A DNA stretch of 64,000 nucleotides from UBA6170 sp942491385 (GCA_942491385.1 CALOAF010000005.1:802638-866637), one strand, 5' to 3'. Numbered from the stretch's first letter, positions 33,408-42,342 are shown. The notes: generated by a model from the sequence alone, not told the origin. Program-made: numbers and translations.

Positions 33408-34469
33408 ATGCAAAAGCAAAAGAAAATTAGTTTAGTAATGATAGGTTTGCTCGTAATCATCCTAAGCGCTTGCTCGCCAGCAGTAGCTACTTCCGTCGAA
33501 GAACCGGCAGCTTCAACCTCAGAACCAGCTGCTTCAGTTTCAGAGCCAACAACACCAAAGACTATAGAAGTTCAGGAAGGTATGTTGCCAGATATAGATC
33601 CAGCCAGCGTTTCGGGCAATATTATTACTGCTGGAAGTTCTACAGTGTATCCTCTTGCCGAACGCATGAGTGAACGTTTTGATGAAGAAGGTTTTGCCGG
33701 ACAAATCACAATCGATTCAATTGGGTCCGGCGCAGGGTTTGAACGCTTCTGCACCACCGGCGAAACGGACATTGCGAATGCCAGCCGCGCAATCAAGGAT
33801 AAAGAAGTAGAGGCTTGTGTTTCAATCAATCGCCTACCATTGGAATTCCGGGTAGGAACAGATGCTCTTGCTGTCGTTGTAAGCACTGAAAACACTTTCT
33901 TAACCAATGTTACTTTAGAAGAACTATCCATGATATTCTCACCGGATTCTGTCAAATGGTCGGACATCAATCCTGCTTATCCAAACGAGGATATCCAGCG
34001 TTTCAGTCCAGGTACCGATTCAGGCACCTTCGACTACTTTGTAGAAGCAGTAATGACGCCTGTATACGGAGAAGAAAATGACGCCGATAAAAAAGCTATT
34101 CTGAATGCTCTCAATATTCAGTTCAGTGAGGACGACAACGTGCTGGTCCAGGGCGTGGAAGGCAGCCCCTATGCAATCGGCTATTTTGGATACGCTTATT
34201 ATACTGAAAATTCAGATCTGCTGAAGGCTCTCTCAGTCAACTCTGTTGTTCCCACACTGGAGACGACAGAAGATAGCAGTTATCCATTAGCTCGACCACT
34301 GTACATCTACTCAGACGCCAATATTATGAAGGAAAAAGCACAGGTTGCCGCTTTTATCAACTTCTTTTTGACGTATGTAAATGAGGAAATAGTGTCAGTA
34401 GGCTACTTCCCGGCCAGCGAAGATACTCTCAATGTTGCACGTCTAACCTGGCTGGATGCAATAAAGTAA
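33408..34469 (+). CDS. pstS: Phosphate ABC transporter substrate-binding lipoprotein PstS
   Basis: A 353-residue phosphate-binding lipoprotein. The lipobox LSAC places Cys22 as the membrane anchor, followed by a Ser/Ala/Thr/Pro-rich linker of about 35 residues. Phosphate-binding motifs are AGSSTVYPLAERM, SIGSGAGFERFC, DIANASRAIKD and FSPGTDSGTFDYF, in family order. It is the first of pstSCAB-phoU; pstC begins six bases after its stop. Confidence 0.96.
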   Translation: MQKQKKISLVMIGLLVIILSACSPAVATSVEEPAASTSEPAASVSEPTTPKTIEVQEGMLPDIDPASVSGNIITAGSSTVYPLAERMSERFDEEGFAGQITIDSIGSGAGFERFCTTGETDIANASRAIKDKEVEACVSINRLPLEFRVGTDALAVVVSTENTFLTNVTLEELSMIFSPDSVKWSDINPAYPNEDIQRFSPGTDSGTFDYFVEAVMTPVYGEENDADKKAILNALNIQFSEDDNVLVQGVEGSPYAIGYFGYAYYTENSDLLKALSVNSVVPTLETTEDSSYPLARPLYIYSDANIMKEKAQVAAFINFFLTYVNEEIVSVGYFPASEDTLNVARLTWLDAIK

Positions 34470-34475
34470 AGCCAA

Positions 34476-35429
34476 ATGCAAAGATTACTCTCTAAAAGGA
34501 TCTCCGAAACCAGATTGGTTTCAGAGATTCCTTCCTTAAAAATACGACTGCGCTTTTCTGAACGTTTGATTCGTAGTTTCCTATTCATTTGTGGAGTATT
34601 ATCGATCCTGACCACAATCGGGATTCTTTACGAATTGGGAAAGGAAGCCTTGTTGTTTTTTACAAATCCAGCAGTGGATTTACTCGTGTTTTTCACCGGT
34701 ACTACCTGGCAACCGCAGGCAGGGGAATTTGGTATTCTACCGCTGGTAAGCGCTACCATGCTAACCAGTGGTATCGCCTTGCTAATTTCTCTGCCTTTGG
34801 GATTGAGTGCAGCAATTTATCTGAGTGAATACGCTTCATCCCAGATCCGCGCGATTCTCAAACCAGTTTTGGAGATACTGGCGGGTATTCCCACCGTAGT
34901 ATATGGTTATTTCGCACTAACGTTCATGACACCCTTGTTAAGAGGTATCTTTGGCAGAAACGTTGTCGATATTTATAATACGGCTTCAGCAGGAATTGTT
35001 ATTGGCATTCTAATTTTGCCTCTGATTTGTTCGATGAGTGAAGATGCCCTATCAGCCGTTCCTCAGACATTACGGGAAGCCGCCTATGGGCTGGGAGCGA
35101 CTCGTATGGAAACCACCATAAAAATCGTAGTACCATCTGCCATTTCGGGTATTATGGCTGCTTTTCTGGTCGGCATGTCCCGGGCGATTGGTGAAACAAT
35201 GATCGTTGCAATCGCCGCTGGGGCTGGACCCAACCTGACGTTGAACCCTTTTAAAGCTGCGGAGACCATGACCGGGCATATTGTACGAATTTCAGGTGGA
35301 GACTTGAGTTACAACTCCATCGATTACAACAGCTTATTTGCAATTGGGTTATTGTTGTTCGTGATTACATTTTCGATTAACCTATTCAGCCAGCGAGTCG
35401 TTCGCTATTTTCGGAAATCATTCGGATGA
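34476..35429 (+). CDS. pstC: Phosphate ABC transporter permease PstC
   Basis: The 317-residue permease has six spans with the ABC EAA loop (QTLREAAYGLGATRMETTIKIVVPSAISGI), the conserved membrane motif AGIPTVVYGYFAL and the start IRRSF-like basic head. PstC and PstA together form the phosphate channel. Its stop overlaps the pstA start by four bases (GATGA), so they are translationally coupled. Confidence 0.95.
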   Translation: MQRLLSKRISETRLVSEIPSLKIRLRFSERLIRSFLFICGVLSILTTIGILYELGKEALLFFTNPAVDLLVFFTGTTWQPQAGEFGILPLVSATMLTSGIALLISLPLGLSAAIYLSEYASSQIRAILKPVLEILAGIPTVVYGYFALTFMTPLLRGIFGRNVVDIYNTASAGIVIGILILPLICSMSEDALSAVPQTLREAAYGLGATRMETTIKIVVPSAISGIMAAFLVGMSRAIGETMIVAIAAGAGPNLTLNPFKAAETMTGHIVRISGGDLSYNSIDYNSLFAIGLLLFVITFSINLFSQRVVRYFRKSFG

Positions 35430-36670
35430 AAGCGCAAAATACACTCACGCCGCAGTTTAAATCAAATTTACCTGCCCGTCATCGCATTGCAAAAATATTA
35501 CAATTTGTCTTCCAATCAGCAACAGCAATTGGAATTGTGATGCTGGTATTGCTTCTCTTGACAGTGCTGAATAACCTCGTGGGGATTGTAGCCATTGTAA
35601 ACACCATCGAACCTGAAACATTTGCAATAAACGGAATCCCATTGGAAGATTTACCAAAAAACGAAATAATACAGATTATAGAGACAAATCTATCAAAAGG
35701 AATGATACGCCAGTTGACGCGAGAAAAAGCGCTGGAGGATATCAACCAACAGGAATTATATAACATCGTTCAGGAGAAAGTGATTAAACCTCAGATAGAG
35801 GGTACATGGTCTTTGTATGATTCGCTGTTCAAAAGACAGGAAATTCAGGACGAGGTAATGCAAAAATTTCCCTTGGCGAATTTAGAGTGGAAATCCTGGT
35901 TCTCCTTGCGATTCATCCTGGCTTCTGCCTCTTCGGACCCACTTCAGGCTGGTGTTCGGACAGCCTTGCTCGGATCACTATGGACCATCCTGATCACACT
36001 CCTCGTAGCTTTTCCGCTGGGTGTCGGAGCAGCGATTTACCTGGAAGAATATGCCAGCGATACCTGGTTTAATCGCGTGATTATGATCAACATCTCCAAT
36101 CTGGCCGGGGTACCTTCGATTATTTATGGGATGTTGGGGCTGTTGCTCTTTGTACGCGTTCTACAGCCATTAACAAGTGGAGCCATCTTTGGCGTTAACG
36201 ACCCTGCGACTGCTAACGGGCGAACAATTCTTTCAGCCGGATTGACGCTCGCGCTTTTAGTGTTACCGCTGATCATTATTAATGCGCAGGAGGCAATCCA
36301 CAGCGTGCCAGAATCAATACGTCAGGCAAGTCTTGGATTAGGTGCTACGCAATGGCAGACAATTTGGCACCATGTGCTGCCTAGTGCGCTTCCGGGTATT
36401 CTTACCGGAGCTATTCTTGCTATCTCCCGTGCTTTGGGAGAAACTGCACCCCTGGTGGTCATTGGTGGGGCAACGTTCATCAACTTCGATCCTACAGGAT
36501 TATTTTCCAAATTTACAATCCTGCCAATCCAGATTTACCAGTGGACAGCCAGACCGCAAGCAGAGTTTAAAAACCTGGCTGCCGCAGCCATTGTGTTGTT
36601 GTTGATCGTTCTATTGTCACTAAACACAGTTGCCATTGTGCTTCGCAACCGTTTTCGTTCTAAAATTTAA
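35426..36670 (+). CDS. pstA: Phosphate ABC transporter permease PstA with long extra loop
   Basis: The 414-residue protein has the PstA core: LAGVPSIIYGMLGLLLF and the EAA loop VPESIRQASLGLGATQWQTIWHHVLPSALPGILTGA. It is about 130 residues longer than the usual ~280. The extra sequence lies between the first span (~30-50) and the second (~185), as a soluble, charged, helical region (NLSKGMIRQLTREKALEDI; EIQDEVMQKFPLANLEWKSWF) on the outer side. This insertion is shared by some other Chloroflexota-type PstA proteins as far as I recall, which I cannot check. pstB follows after eight bases. Confidence 0.92.
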   Translation: MKAQNTLTPQFKSNLPARHRIAKILQFVFQSATAIGIVMLVLLLLTVLNNLVGIVAIVNTIEPETFAINGIPLEDLPKNEIIQIIETNLSKGMIRQLTREKALEDINQQELYNIVQEKVIKPQIEGTWSLYDSLFKRQEIQDEVMQKFPLANLEWKSWFSLRFILASASSDPLQAGVRTALLGSLWTILITLLVAFPLGVGAAIYLEEYASDTWFNRVIMINISNLAGVPSIIYGMLGLLLFVRVLQPLTSGAIFGVNDPATANGRTILSAGLTLALLVLPLIIINAQEAIHSVPESIRQASLGLGATQWQTIWHHVLPSALPGILTGAILAISRALGETAPLVVIGGATFINFDPTGLFSKFTILPIQIYQWTARPQAEFKNLAAAAIVLLLIVLLSLNTVAIVLRNRFRSKI

Positions 36671-36678
36671 GGATTAAT

Positions 36679-37506
36679 ATGATCAATGTAATCAATCCAG
36701 TTATCAATTCAGACCTGGTAAAAGAACCGGATTATGCCATACAAGCAACCAATCTTTCCGTATTTTATGGAGATTTTCGAGCAGTAAAAGAAGTAAATCT
36801 CAGTATCGAAAGACGTAAAATCACTGCTATCATTGGGCCTTCCGGATGCGGAAAGAGTACCGTTTTACGAACCTTCAACCGTATGAACGATCTGGTACCT
36901 GAGTCGTTTACAAAAGGTGAAGTGACTTTTATGGGTCAAGATATTTATGCTCCGGATGTCGATCCGGTGCAAGTGCGCCGTCGCATCGGGATGGTGTTTC
37001 AAAAACCCAATCCTTTTCCCCGTAGCATTTATGAGAATGTTGCTTGGGGCGTTCGACTGAATGGGTTTCATCAAGGTTTGGGGCAACCCAGTATGGATGA
37101 GTGGGTTGAGCAATGCCTACGCAAAGCAGCGTTGTGGGATGAGGTTAAGGACAAGCTGAACCAGAGCGGAATGTCTCTCTCTGGCGGGCAACAGCAACGA
37201 TTATGTATCGCACGAACGATCGCAGTTCAACCTGAAATCATTTTAATGGATGAACCAGCTTCTGCACTGGATCCGATCGCTACATTAAAAATTGAAGAAT
37301 TAATGAGTGAGTTGGTTGAGGAATATACCATCATAGTAGTAACACATAATATGCAGCAGGCGGCACGTGTTTCCGATAAAACAGCCTTTCTAAGTATGGA
37401 CGAAGATCGAGCTGGAATTCTGGTTGAATATGGTCTGACCAAACAAATATTCACCAATCCAGGTGACCCTCGAACAGAAGGGTATATCACAGGAAGGTAT
37501 GGCTAA
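36679..37506 (+). CDS. pstB: Phosphate ABC transporter ATPase PstB
   Basis: The 275-residue ATPase has the PstB sequence: Walker A GPSGCGKSTVLRT, the Q loop VFQKPNPFPRSIYENVAWG, the ABC signature LSGGQQQRLCIARTIA, Walker B EIILMDEPASALD, and the switch His in VVTHNMQQAARV. The C-terminus (EYGLTKQIFTNPGDPRTEGYITGRYG) is the usual PstB end. It supplies energy for phosphate import through PstCA. phoU overlaps its last eight bases. Confidence 0.97.
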   Translation: MINVINPVINSDLVKEPDYAIQATNLSVFYGDFRAVKEVNLSIERRKITAIIGPSGCGKSTVLRTFNRMNDLVPESFTKGEVTFMGQDIYAPDVDPVQVRRRIGMVFQKPNPFPRSIYENVAWGVRLNGFHQGLGQPSMDEWVEQCLRKAALWDEVKDKLNQSGMSLSGGQQQRLCIARTIAVQPEIILMDEPASALDPIATLKIEELMSELVEEYTIIVVTHNMQQAARVSDKTAFLSMDEDRAGILVEYGLTKQIFTNPGDPRTEGYITGRYG

Positions 37507-38194
37507 GATGATTTTTTCAAACTACCGTGAAAATTTTGACAACCAAATGCAAAAATTGCTTGAACAGATCATACTGTTGGGTAGTATGGTGGAAGAGTCA
37601 GTACTGGCTGCAGTCACAGCCTTACAACAACGTAATCACACCTCGGCCCAGATGATTATTGAAAATGACCGTTTTGTTAACGAAAAACGATATGCCATTG
37701 AGGATGATTGCATCACATTGATTGTGACCCAACAACCCATGGCAAGGGATGCCCGTTTTCTAATTTCGGTATTGGAAATCTCTACTGAGCTTGAACGCAT
37801 TGGTGATTATGCCAAAGGTATCGCTCAAATTACCCTGGCGCGCGGGGATGAGCCTATCGATACGGTTGTTTTTTCTCATATACAGCAGATGGCTGAGGTT
37901 GGGCTGAAACTGTTAAGTGCTGCTCTGGATGCCTTCAGCCGAAAAGATGCTACCACTGCCCGTAAGATTCCTGATGAAGATGACAAGGTGGATGATCTTT
38001 ATAACGCGGTATACCAGTTTGTGGCCACCAAAATGATCGCAAACCAGACCAGCCTGGACCAGGCGAATTACCTGATTTGGGCAGCTCATAATCTCGAACG
38101 CCTTGCGGATCGAGTATCCAATATCTGCGAGCGTACTGTTTATCTGGCAACCGGTGAAATGAAAGAACTGCAGGAAAACCGTGGAGAAACTTGA
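37499..38194 (+). CDS. phoU: Phosphate transport regulator PhoU
   Basis: PhoU couples the transporter to the PhoR kinase and restrains phosphate uptake. The ~231-residue protein shows the double three-helix-bundle repeats: FDNQMQKLLEQIILLGSMVEESVLAAV, TQQPMARDARFLISVLEISTELERIGDYAKGIA (repeat 1) and MIANQTSLDQANYLIWAAHNLERLADRVSNICER (repeat 2), with the metal-binding E/D-x-x-R-x-x-D motifs. I chose the ATG at 37499, since the longer frame only re-reads the end of pstB. Its TGA marks the exact start of the right-hand 235-bp repeat. Confidence 0.94.
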   Translation: MAKMIFSNYRENFDNQMQKLLEQIILLGSMVEESVLAAVTALQQRNHTSAQMIIENDRFVNEKRYAIEDDCITLIVTQQPMARDARFLISVLEISTELERIGDYAKGIAQITLARGDEPIDTVVFSHIQQMAEVGLKLLSAALDAFSRKDATTARKIPDEDDKVDDLYNAVYQFVATKMIANQTSLDQANYLIWAAHNLERLADRVSNICERTVYLATGEMKELQENRGET

Positions 38195-38430
38195 AAGGTT
38201 TGTTTTATTTCAAAGCGGGGATTGGGCTAAAACCAATTCACTCTTCAAGCCCATCATCGAAAGTTCTTTAACGGAGAGTATTTGGAATCCGGAAGATTCT
38301 AATGATTGTTGAACAAAAATGGGACGGCAATCGACGATCAACGGGATTTTCTCATGAAACCACTCATAGAGTCCTGTCATGAAATTGGGCTGCTGCTTGG
38401 ACAATCCAACCACACAGATCCGTCCACCAG
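38194..38430 (+). repeat. Direct repeat, right copy (3' end of methyltransferase)
   Basis: Matches 30015-30250 in the same orientation. It begins at the phoU stop codon and covers the last ~70 codons (on the minus strand) of the methyltransferase at 38210-38875. The copies bound an ~8.2-kb segment holding exactly the Pho module. Confidence 0.85.
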
Positions 38431-38875
38431 TGCGCAGGCATCTTTTACATTCAGCCAGTACCATTGGAATCTCGGGGGTATCAAACAGCTCCAATGTGAA
38501 ACTCATCAAGATCGCATCAAACACCCCATTTCTAAAAGGGATTTGCACGCCATCGCCACAAAGCAATCGAACCCAATCACCCGTCCCCATCCTTTTGACA
38601 CGGGTTTGCGCAATCTCAAGCATTCTGTCTGAAATGTCGATTCCAAAAATCTTGCCGGAATGACCAACACACTCTGCCATCTTCACAATAGCCTGACCAG
38701 TTCCGCATCCAATTTCAAGTACCACTTCTCCCTTACCAGGTGCTAATTTGTGAATAGCTGCATCACGGGGCTTGCTTTCAAAATCTCCAGCCATGAGATC
38801 ATACCAACGACTTAACTTGTTATACGAAGATCTGGCTTGCTTTCTGGAGCGAATTACCCTACTTATTTGTGACAT
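38210..38875 (-). CDS. Class I SAM-dependent methyltransferase (UbiE-like)
   Basis: The 221-residue enzyme has YNKLSRWYDLMAGDFE near the start, motif I VVLEIGCGTGQAIVKMAE, motif II GIDISDRMLEIAQ, and motif IV FDAILMSFTLELFDTPEIP, with the LAECKRCLRTGGRICVVGL post-motif. This resembles the menaquinone/ubiquinone UbiE group and small-molecule methyltransferases. It is the parent of the partial copy at 30015-30250. Transcribed after the phosphotransferase gene (18-base gap), so the two probably share a message. Confidence 0.88.
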   Translation of the reverse strand: MSQISRVIRSRKQARSSYNKLSRWYDLMAGDFESKPRDAAIHKLAPGKGEVVLEIGCGTGQAIVKMAECVGHSGKIFGIDISDRMLEIAQTRVKRMGTGDWVRLLCGDGVQIPFRNGVFDAILMSFTLELFDTPEIPMVLAECKRCLRTGGRICVVGLSKQQPNFMTGLYEWFHEKIPLIVDCRPIFVQQSLESSGFQILSVKELSMMGLKSELVLAQSPL

Positions 38876-38893
38876 ATGCGTTTTATTTTCCTA

Positions 38894-39892
38894 TCATTTT
38901 TCTTTACAAGCTTCACGAAAGTCAAATTTGAACAAGGGATGTCCTTCACGATAGATCTTCAGCACCAATTCATAGAAAGAATGGTATTGTGATCCCGGCA
39001 CATTGGATTGGTGCATGGCGACCAGCGTAATCAGGTTCTGCAAGCGCATACATATGGGTAATAGATTCAGCCACTTGTCATCCAGATGATTTTCTTCCTC
39101 ATATCCACGCATAAACCAGTAAATAAAGTCACACAGCCTCTTTTCCCAATCAGGTTTTGAAAACATATTTGAATAAAGCGGCATTGCCACAGCAATATCG
39201 TTGATAAACCAATTGTATGCGCAATCATCAAAGTCAAACAGGGTGATCTTGCCCTGTTGCAGATGAAAATTGGTTGGGTTCACATCATTGTGAACAAGAC
39301 CGTAATCATCCTGGCTGGCAGGCAATTGGCTGAATTGTGTAAGAATATCATCCAATTCGTCCGCCGCTGCCAATTGGTCTGGAGGGAGATAGTCTCTTTT
39401 GTTCTGAAAGAGATCATCCTCATACCAATGTTGGCGTTTTTCTTTCAGGTGTTGTGGATGATACGCTTTGGTTGCAGAATGTATTTTACCCAGCATACCT
39501 CCCAGACTTTGGAAAAGGCTAGAGTTCCACTCAGCTGGATCAGCATTTTCAATCAGTTGACCCGGTGCAAACTCAAAAACTGCAGCTGTGAAGTAAGTTT
39601 CCCCAACCGAAAAAGTCTCTGTTAATTGTTGATATTTCGATAAACAGGGTTGTGCTACTGGAATAGCATGCTCAGCCAGGAAGTTCACCCAGTCCAATTC
39701 AGCGATAATCTGGTCCTCAGAGCGATGTGAGCTGTGGGTGATACGCAGGATTTTCCACTGCTGCCCACTTTGAAATTGATAAACAAAGTTGGACACATTA
39801 TCTAATAATTCGATCTTCCCGCGACTATACCATTGGCTAACAGCTTTGCTGACGAGTTGATCATTGATTAAAGCTTGAATTTCTTCTCTCAT
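38894..39892 (-). CDS. Phosphotransferase of the APH/choline-kinase family
   Basis: The 332-residue protein has the kinase fold in order: N-lobe strands VYQFQSGQQWKILRI, the helix HRSEDQIIAELDWVNFLAEH, catalytic loop LVHNDVNPTNFHL (His-x-Asp-x-x-x-x-Asn) and metal motif ITLFDFDDCAYNWFINDIAV. All catalytic residues are present. Substrate likely a small amine, sugar or antibiotic; unresolved. A truncated copy lies at 24091-24290. In transcription order it precedes the methyltransferase. Confidence 0.88.
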   Translation of the reverse strand: MREEIQALINDQLVSKAVSQWYSRGKIELLDNVSNFVYQFQSGQQWKILRITHSSHRSEDQIIAELDWVNFLAEHAIPVAQPCLSKYQQLTETFSVGETYFTAAVFEFAPGQLIENADPAEWNSSLFQSLGGMLGKIHSATKAYHPQHLKEKRQHWYEDDLFQNKRDYLPPDQLAAADELDDILTQFSQLPASQDDYGLVHNDVNPTNFHLQQGKITLFDFDDCAYNWFINDIAVAMPLYSNMFSKPDWEKRLCDFIYWFMRGYEEENHLDDKWLNLLPICMRLQNLITLVAMHQSNVPGSQYHSFYELVLKIYREGHPLFKFDFREACKEK

Positions 39893-39910
39893 TGTTTGAT
39901 AATGATTGAT

Positions 39911-40585
39911 TTAAATTTTTGGACGAAAGTCACCGAAATCAAAAGGTTCTCCATGCCCGGGATAAACCTTGGTGATGCCCTCTTGTTGTAGGAGCATTAA
40001 ACTGTTGTCAGCAGCGATCTGATCATCCATAAACGAAGTAAAAGCAGGACCTTTGGTATTGTCTAATAGATCTCCACTGATTAATTCACCACTATCAAGA
40101 AGAATTCCGATCGAACCTTTCGAGTGGCCCGGCATAGATATTACCCTGGCTTCCAAACCAAAAGACGTCAGCGTATCCCCATTTTTCAGTAGAATATCCG
40201 GTGAAAAGCGTTTGGTTTTCCCAAAACCCATAAAAAGTGGAGCCAGAAGCCGAACCAAAATATTGGGCTGTTGGCGGTTATGAAACATATTTCCCTGTTC
40301 AGCCATACCAGCATCATCCGGATGCATGGCGATTTTCAATTCGTATTTGTTTTTCAAAAAAGCAGCATTACCAATATGGTCAAAATCACCATGGGTGATG
40401 ATGATCAAAGAAAGTTTTTCAGGTGGACAACCAGCTTTTTCCAATTCCTTCACCAGCAATTTTTCATTATTCGAACCCCCGGTATCAATCAGAAAATTGC
40501 CAATAGGGTTTTGGATAAGGTAACAATTCACGGTTCCCGTTCCCATGGGCATTGGTAAAGTTATTTTCTGGATTTTACTTACCAT
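39911..40585 (-). CDS. MBL-fold metallo-hydrolase
   Basis: The 224-residue protein is a metallo-beta-lactamase-fold hydrolase. It has LIDTGGSNNEK, the metal motif ITHGDFDHIGNAAFLK (the second usual His is Asp, a common variant), MPGHSKGSIGIL and the later Asp in SGDLL and His in YPGHGEPFDFG. Members of this group hydrolyse thioesters, lactones or glyoxalase-type substrates. Its ATG follows a GGTGA-type site; the two neighbours are on the same strand with 19 and ~200 base gaps. Confidence 0.9.
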   Translation of the reverse strand: MVSKIQKITLPMPMGTGTVNCYLIQNPIGNFLIDTGGSNNEKLLVKELEKAGCPPEKLSLIIITHGDFDHIGNAAFLKNKYELKIAMHPDDAGMAEQGNMFHNRQQPNILVRLLAPLFMGFGKTKRFSPDILLKNGDTLTSFGLEARVISMPGHSKGSIGILLDSGELISGDLLDNTKGPAFTSFMDDQIAADNSLMLLQQEGITKVYPGHGEPFDFGDFRPKI

Positions 40586-40789
40586 TTATCACCTCTCCTG
40601 AGGGTATCAAAAAGCAGTTCAAAATCGGAGTCTTGATGAATGCTGGATGAAAAATGAAATTTCGTTCCCGGATTGTAATCGATGAGAAAAATAGCTTTCT
40701 CTTTTCTTAGTATAGCATCTGAGAACAGCAGTTTCCAGATGCTAATTCCATTTGATCACAAAGCTATTCAATAGAACTATTTCAATTTC

Positions 40790-41176
40790 TTATTTCATTC
40801 TGTCGGCCAAAGCTATCTTGACAGCATCACTGGCGTTGAACATCCCACGCACCTTGATTTCCTCGATGACTTCTAACGCAAGATCAGCGGGAATATCCTC
40901 GTGCAGGTGTAATACCCCGATCACGGAGAGAGATAATTTTTTGCCTTTCTGCTTGCGTTTTTCAAGATCAGCCTTGCTGTAGGACAAAACCCCAATCACG
41001 GAAGAGTGGCGCGTAACAGATTGTTGAATCTCGAAAGTGTGTTTTTCCAGTTGAGAGCGGATCCCGGTGCGAATGAAATCGGTGCGATTGCTATAAAGCC
41101 CTTCACTGACTAACAGGTCGACTTTTCCTAAATCGACAGCGGACATATTGATGGTAATTTTTTCAGTATCTGACAT
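40790..41176 (-). CDS. Ribbon-helix-helix (CopG-like) regulator with C-terminal extension
   Basis: The 128-residue protein begins with the RHH motif: the strand EKITINMSAVDLGKVDLLV, then helices EGLYSNRTDFIRTGIRSQLEKHTFEIQ. It then has an extension that repeats a VIGVL unit (SSVIGVLSYSKADLEKRKQKGKK and SVIGVLHLHEDIPADLALEVIEEIKVRGMFNASDAVKIALADRMK). The second part resembles a sensing or dimer domain. Located 18 bases after the end of the GNAT gene upstream in transcription (41195), in one operon with it, and a good candidate for the protein binding the twin operators at 42252 and 42324. Confidence 0.75.
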   Translation of the reverse strand: MSDTEKITINMSAVDLGKVDLLVSEGLYSNRTDFIRTGIRSQLEKHTFEIQQSVTRHSSVIGVLSYSKADLEKRKQKGKKLSLSVIGVLHLHEDIPADLALEVIEEIKVRGMFNASDAVKIALADRMK

Positions 41177-41194
41177 TATTTCTCCTTCATATGA

Positions 41195-42238
41195 TTATGA
41201 TTTCAAGTAACCCAGCACCTGGCTGATTTCCATCTGCCATAAAATGCTGGTCATGTAAGGTTTGAAGCCCATTTCATTATTGATGCGCAACATGGCTGCA
41301 TTGGTATCAGCATTCTGGGTGCGCACAAACTTGATCTGCGGATGGATCATGAGCATATGATCGATCATAGCAGCTTTCAGCCAGCGACCCAGACCTTTAC
41401 CCCGGTACTCCGGAAAAACCCCGGTCATATCCTGGCGCAGGATTTCCGGCCGATTGGCATTCCAGACCGTCTCGGTGTATCCGGCAAATTTACCGCTGGC
41501 TTTTTCCAACACATAAAAAGTGCAACGCTGGTTGCCACGGGCTGTGTCCATTTTCTCCATTTCACGCAATTGTTGGGGTGTGATATGCATTTCCTCTATT
41601 TCCAGATCTCCCAGGGGTTGTTGGTTGGTAAGTTCCATCAATTGTACAATTTCATTTAACTGCTCTTCAGGATATGCTCCTTCCCAAATACCTAGGTCAA
41701 ATTCTGAAACGTTTTTCTGGCCGTTTTCCAGCCATTGATCAATCAGATTTTTGTCCAATTCATCCATGCGTAATTGGTTGACATGTCCTTCCAATCCGCG
41801 TTTTGCTCCCAGGCGATTTATAAATGCTTCTCCCGCCGGGATACGATCATTGGTGTCAGTCAACAACAGCTGGCGCTGATCTGCTTGTGCGGCTGCGGTG
41901 ATGAGGCCTAGCAGCTGTTTCCCGATTCCCTGACGGCGCGCATCGGGATGCACAATGATGTCGAATTGGGCCAAATGTTGATTTTCATCGGTATGCATTA
42001 AACCAACATTCCCCATGGCGATCATTTCGGAATGATCTTCGTTCCAGACACACCACATTTTCAGATCTACAAAGGAAGGCAGATTCTTCATCTGATTGGT
42101 AGTTTCATCCAAGGGTAGAGGAGGGTCATCCGGCAGGCGTTCGTAGCGGACAGTGTTGATAATTTTATTCAGGGCATAATACTCTTCATCGCTGGCAGAT
42201 TTTAAGTTAAGTAAGTTTATTTGGTAATTTTTGTTCAT
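41195..42238 (-). CDS. GNAT family N-acetyltransferase with two GNAT domains
   Basis: The ~347-residue protein starts at MNKNYQINLLN (GGAGAAAT upstream). The first domain has the acetyl-CoA loop VHPDARRQGIGKQLLGLI near residue 115, and the second has TGVFPEYRGKGLGRWLKAAMIDHM near residue 285. Both are intact Q/R-x-x-G-x-G/A motifs. Substrate unknown. It is the first gene of an operon with the RHH protein (18-base gap), led by a near-consensus promoter at 42289-42316. Confidence 0.9.
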   Translation of the reverse strand: MNKNYQINLLNLKSASDEEYYALNKIINTVRYERLPDDPPLPLDETTNQMKNLPSFVDLKMWCVWNEDHSEMIAMGNVGLMHTDENQHLAQFDIIVHPDARRQGIGKQLLGLITAAAQADQRQLLLTDTNDRIPAGEAFINRLGAKRGLEGHVNQLRMDELDKNLIDQWLENGQKNVSEFDLGIWEGAYPEEQLNEIVQLMELTNQQPLGDLEIEEMHITPQQLREMEKMDTARGNQRCTFYVLEKASGKFAGYTETVWNANRPEILRQDMTGVFPEYRGKGLGRWLKAAMIDHMLMIHPQIKFVRTQNADTNAAMLRINNEMGFKPYMTSILWQMEISQVLGYLKS

Positions 42239-42251
42239 ATTTCTCCTAAAA

Positions 42252-42270
42252 AACATCCATGTGGATGTTA
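42252..42270 (-). promoter_or_regulatory. Operator-like site 1 (AACATCCATGTGGATG)
   Basis: The partial palindrome ACATCC-ATGT-GGATGT lies downstream of the -10 box of the GNAT-RHH promoter, about 20-40 bases into the predicted transcript. A near copy is site 2. Together they are the expected layout for a repressor dimer pair. Confidence 0.5.
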
Positions 42271-42288
42271 TACAGATGATATAACATT

Positions 42289-42316
42289 ATTATATGGATT
42301 TTATTATGTTTGTCAA
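42289..42316 (-). promoter_or_regulatory. Near-consensus sigma70 promoter of the GNAT-RHH operon
   Basis: On the minus strand TTGACA (42311-42316) is followed after 16 bases by TATAAT (42289-42294), both perfect matches to the consensus. The gene starts ~50 bases further on. The strength of the promoter and the flanking repeats argue for repression by default. Confidence 0.75.
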
Positions 42317-42323
42317 TATAGAA

Positions 42324-42342
42324 AACATCTATGTGGATGGTG
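42324..42342 (-). promoter_or_regulatory. Operator-like site 2 (AACATCTATGTGGATG)
   Basis: The same element as site 1 with one change, 72 bases away and just upstream of the -35 box. The pair brackets the promoter. Confidence 0.5.
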
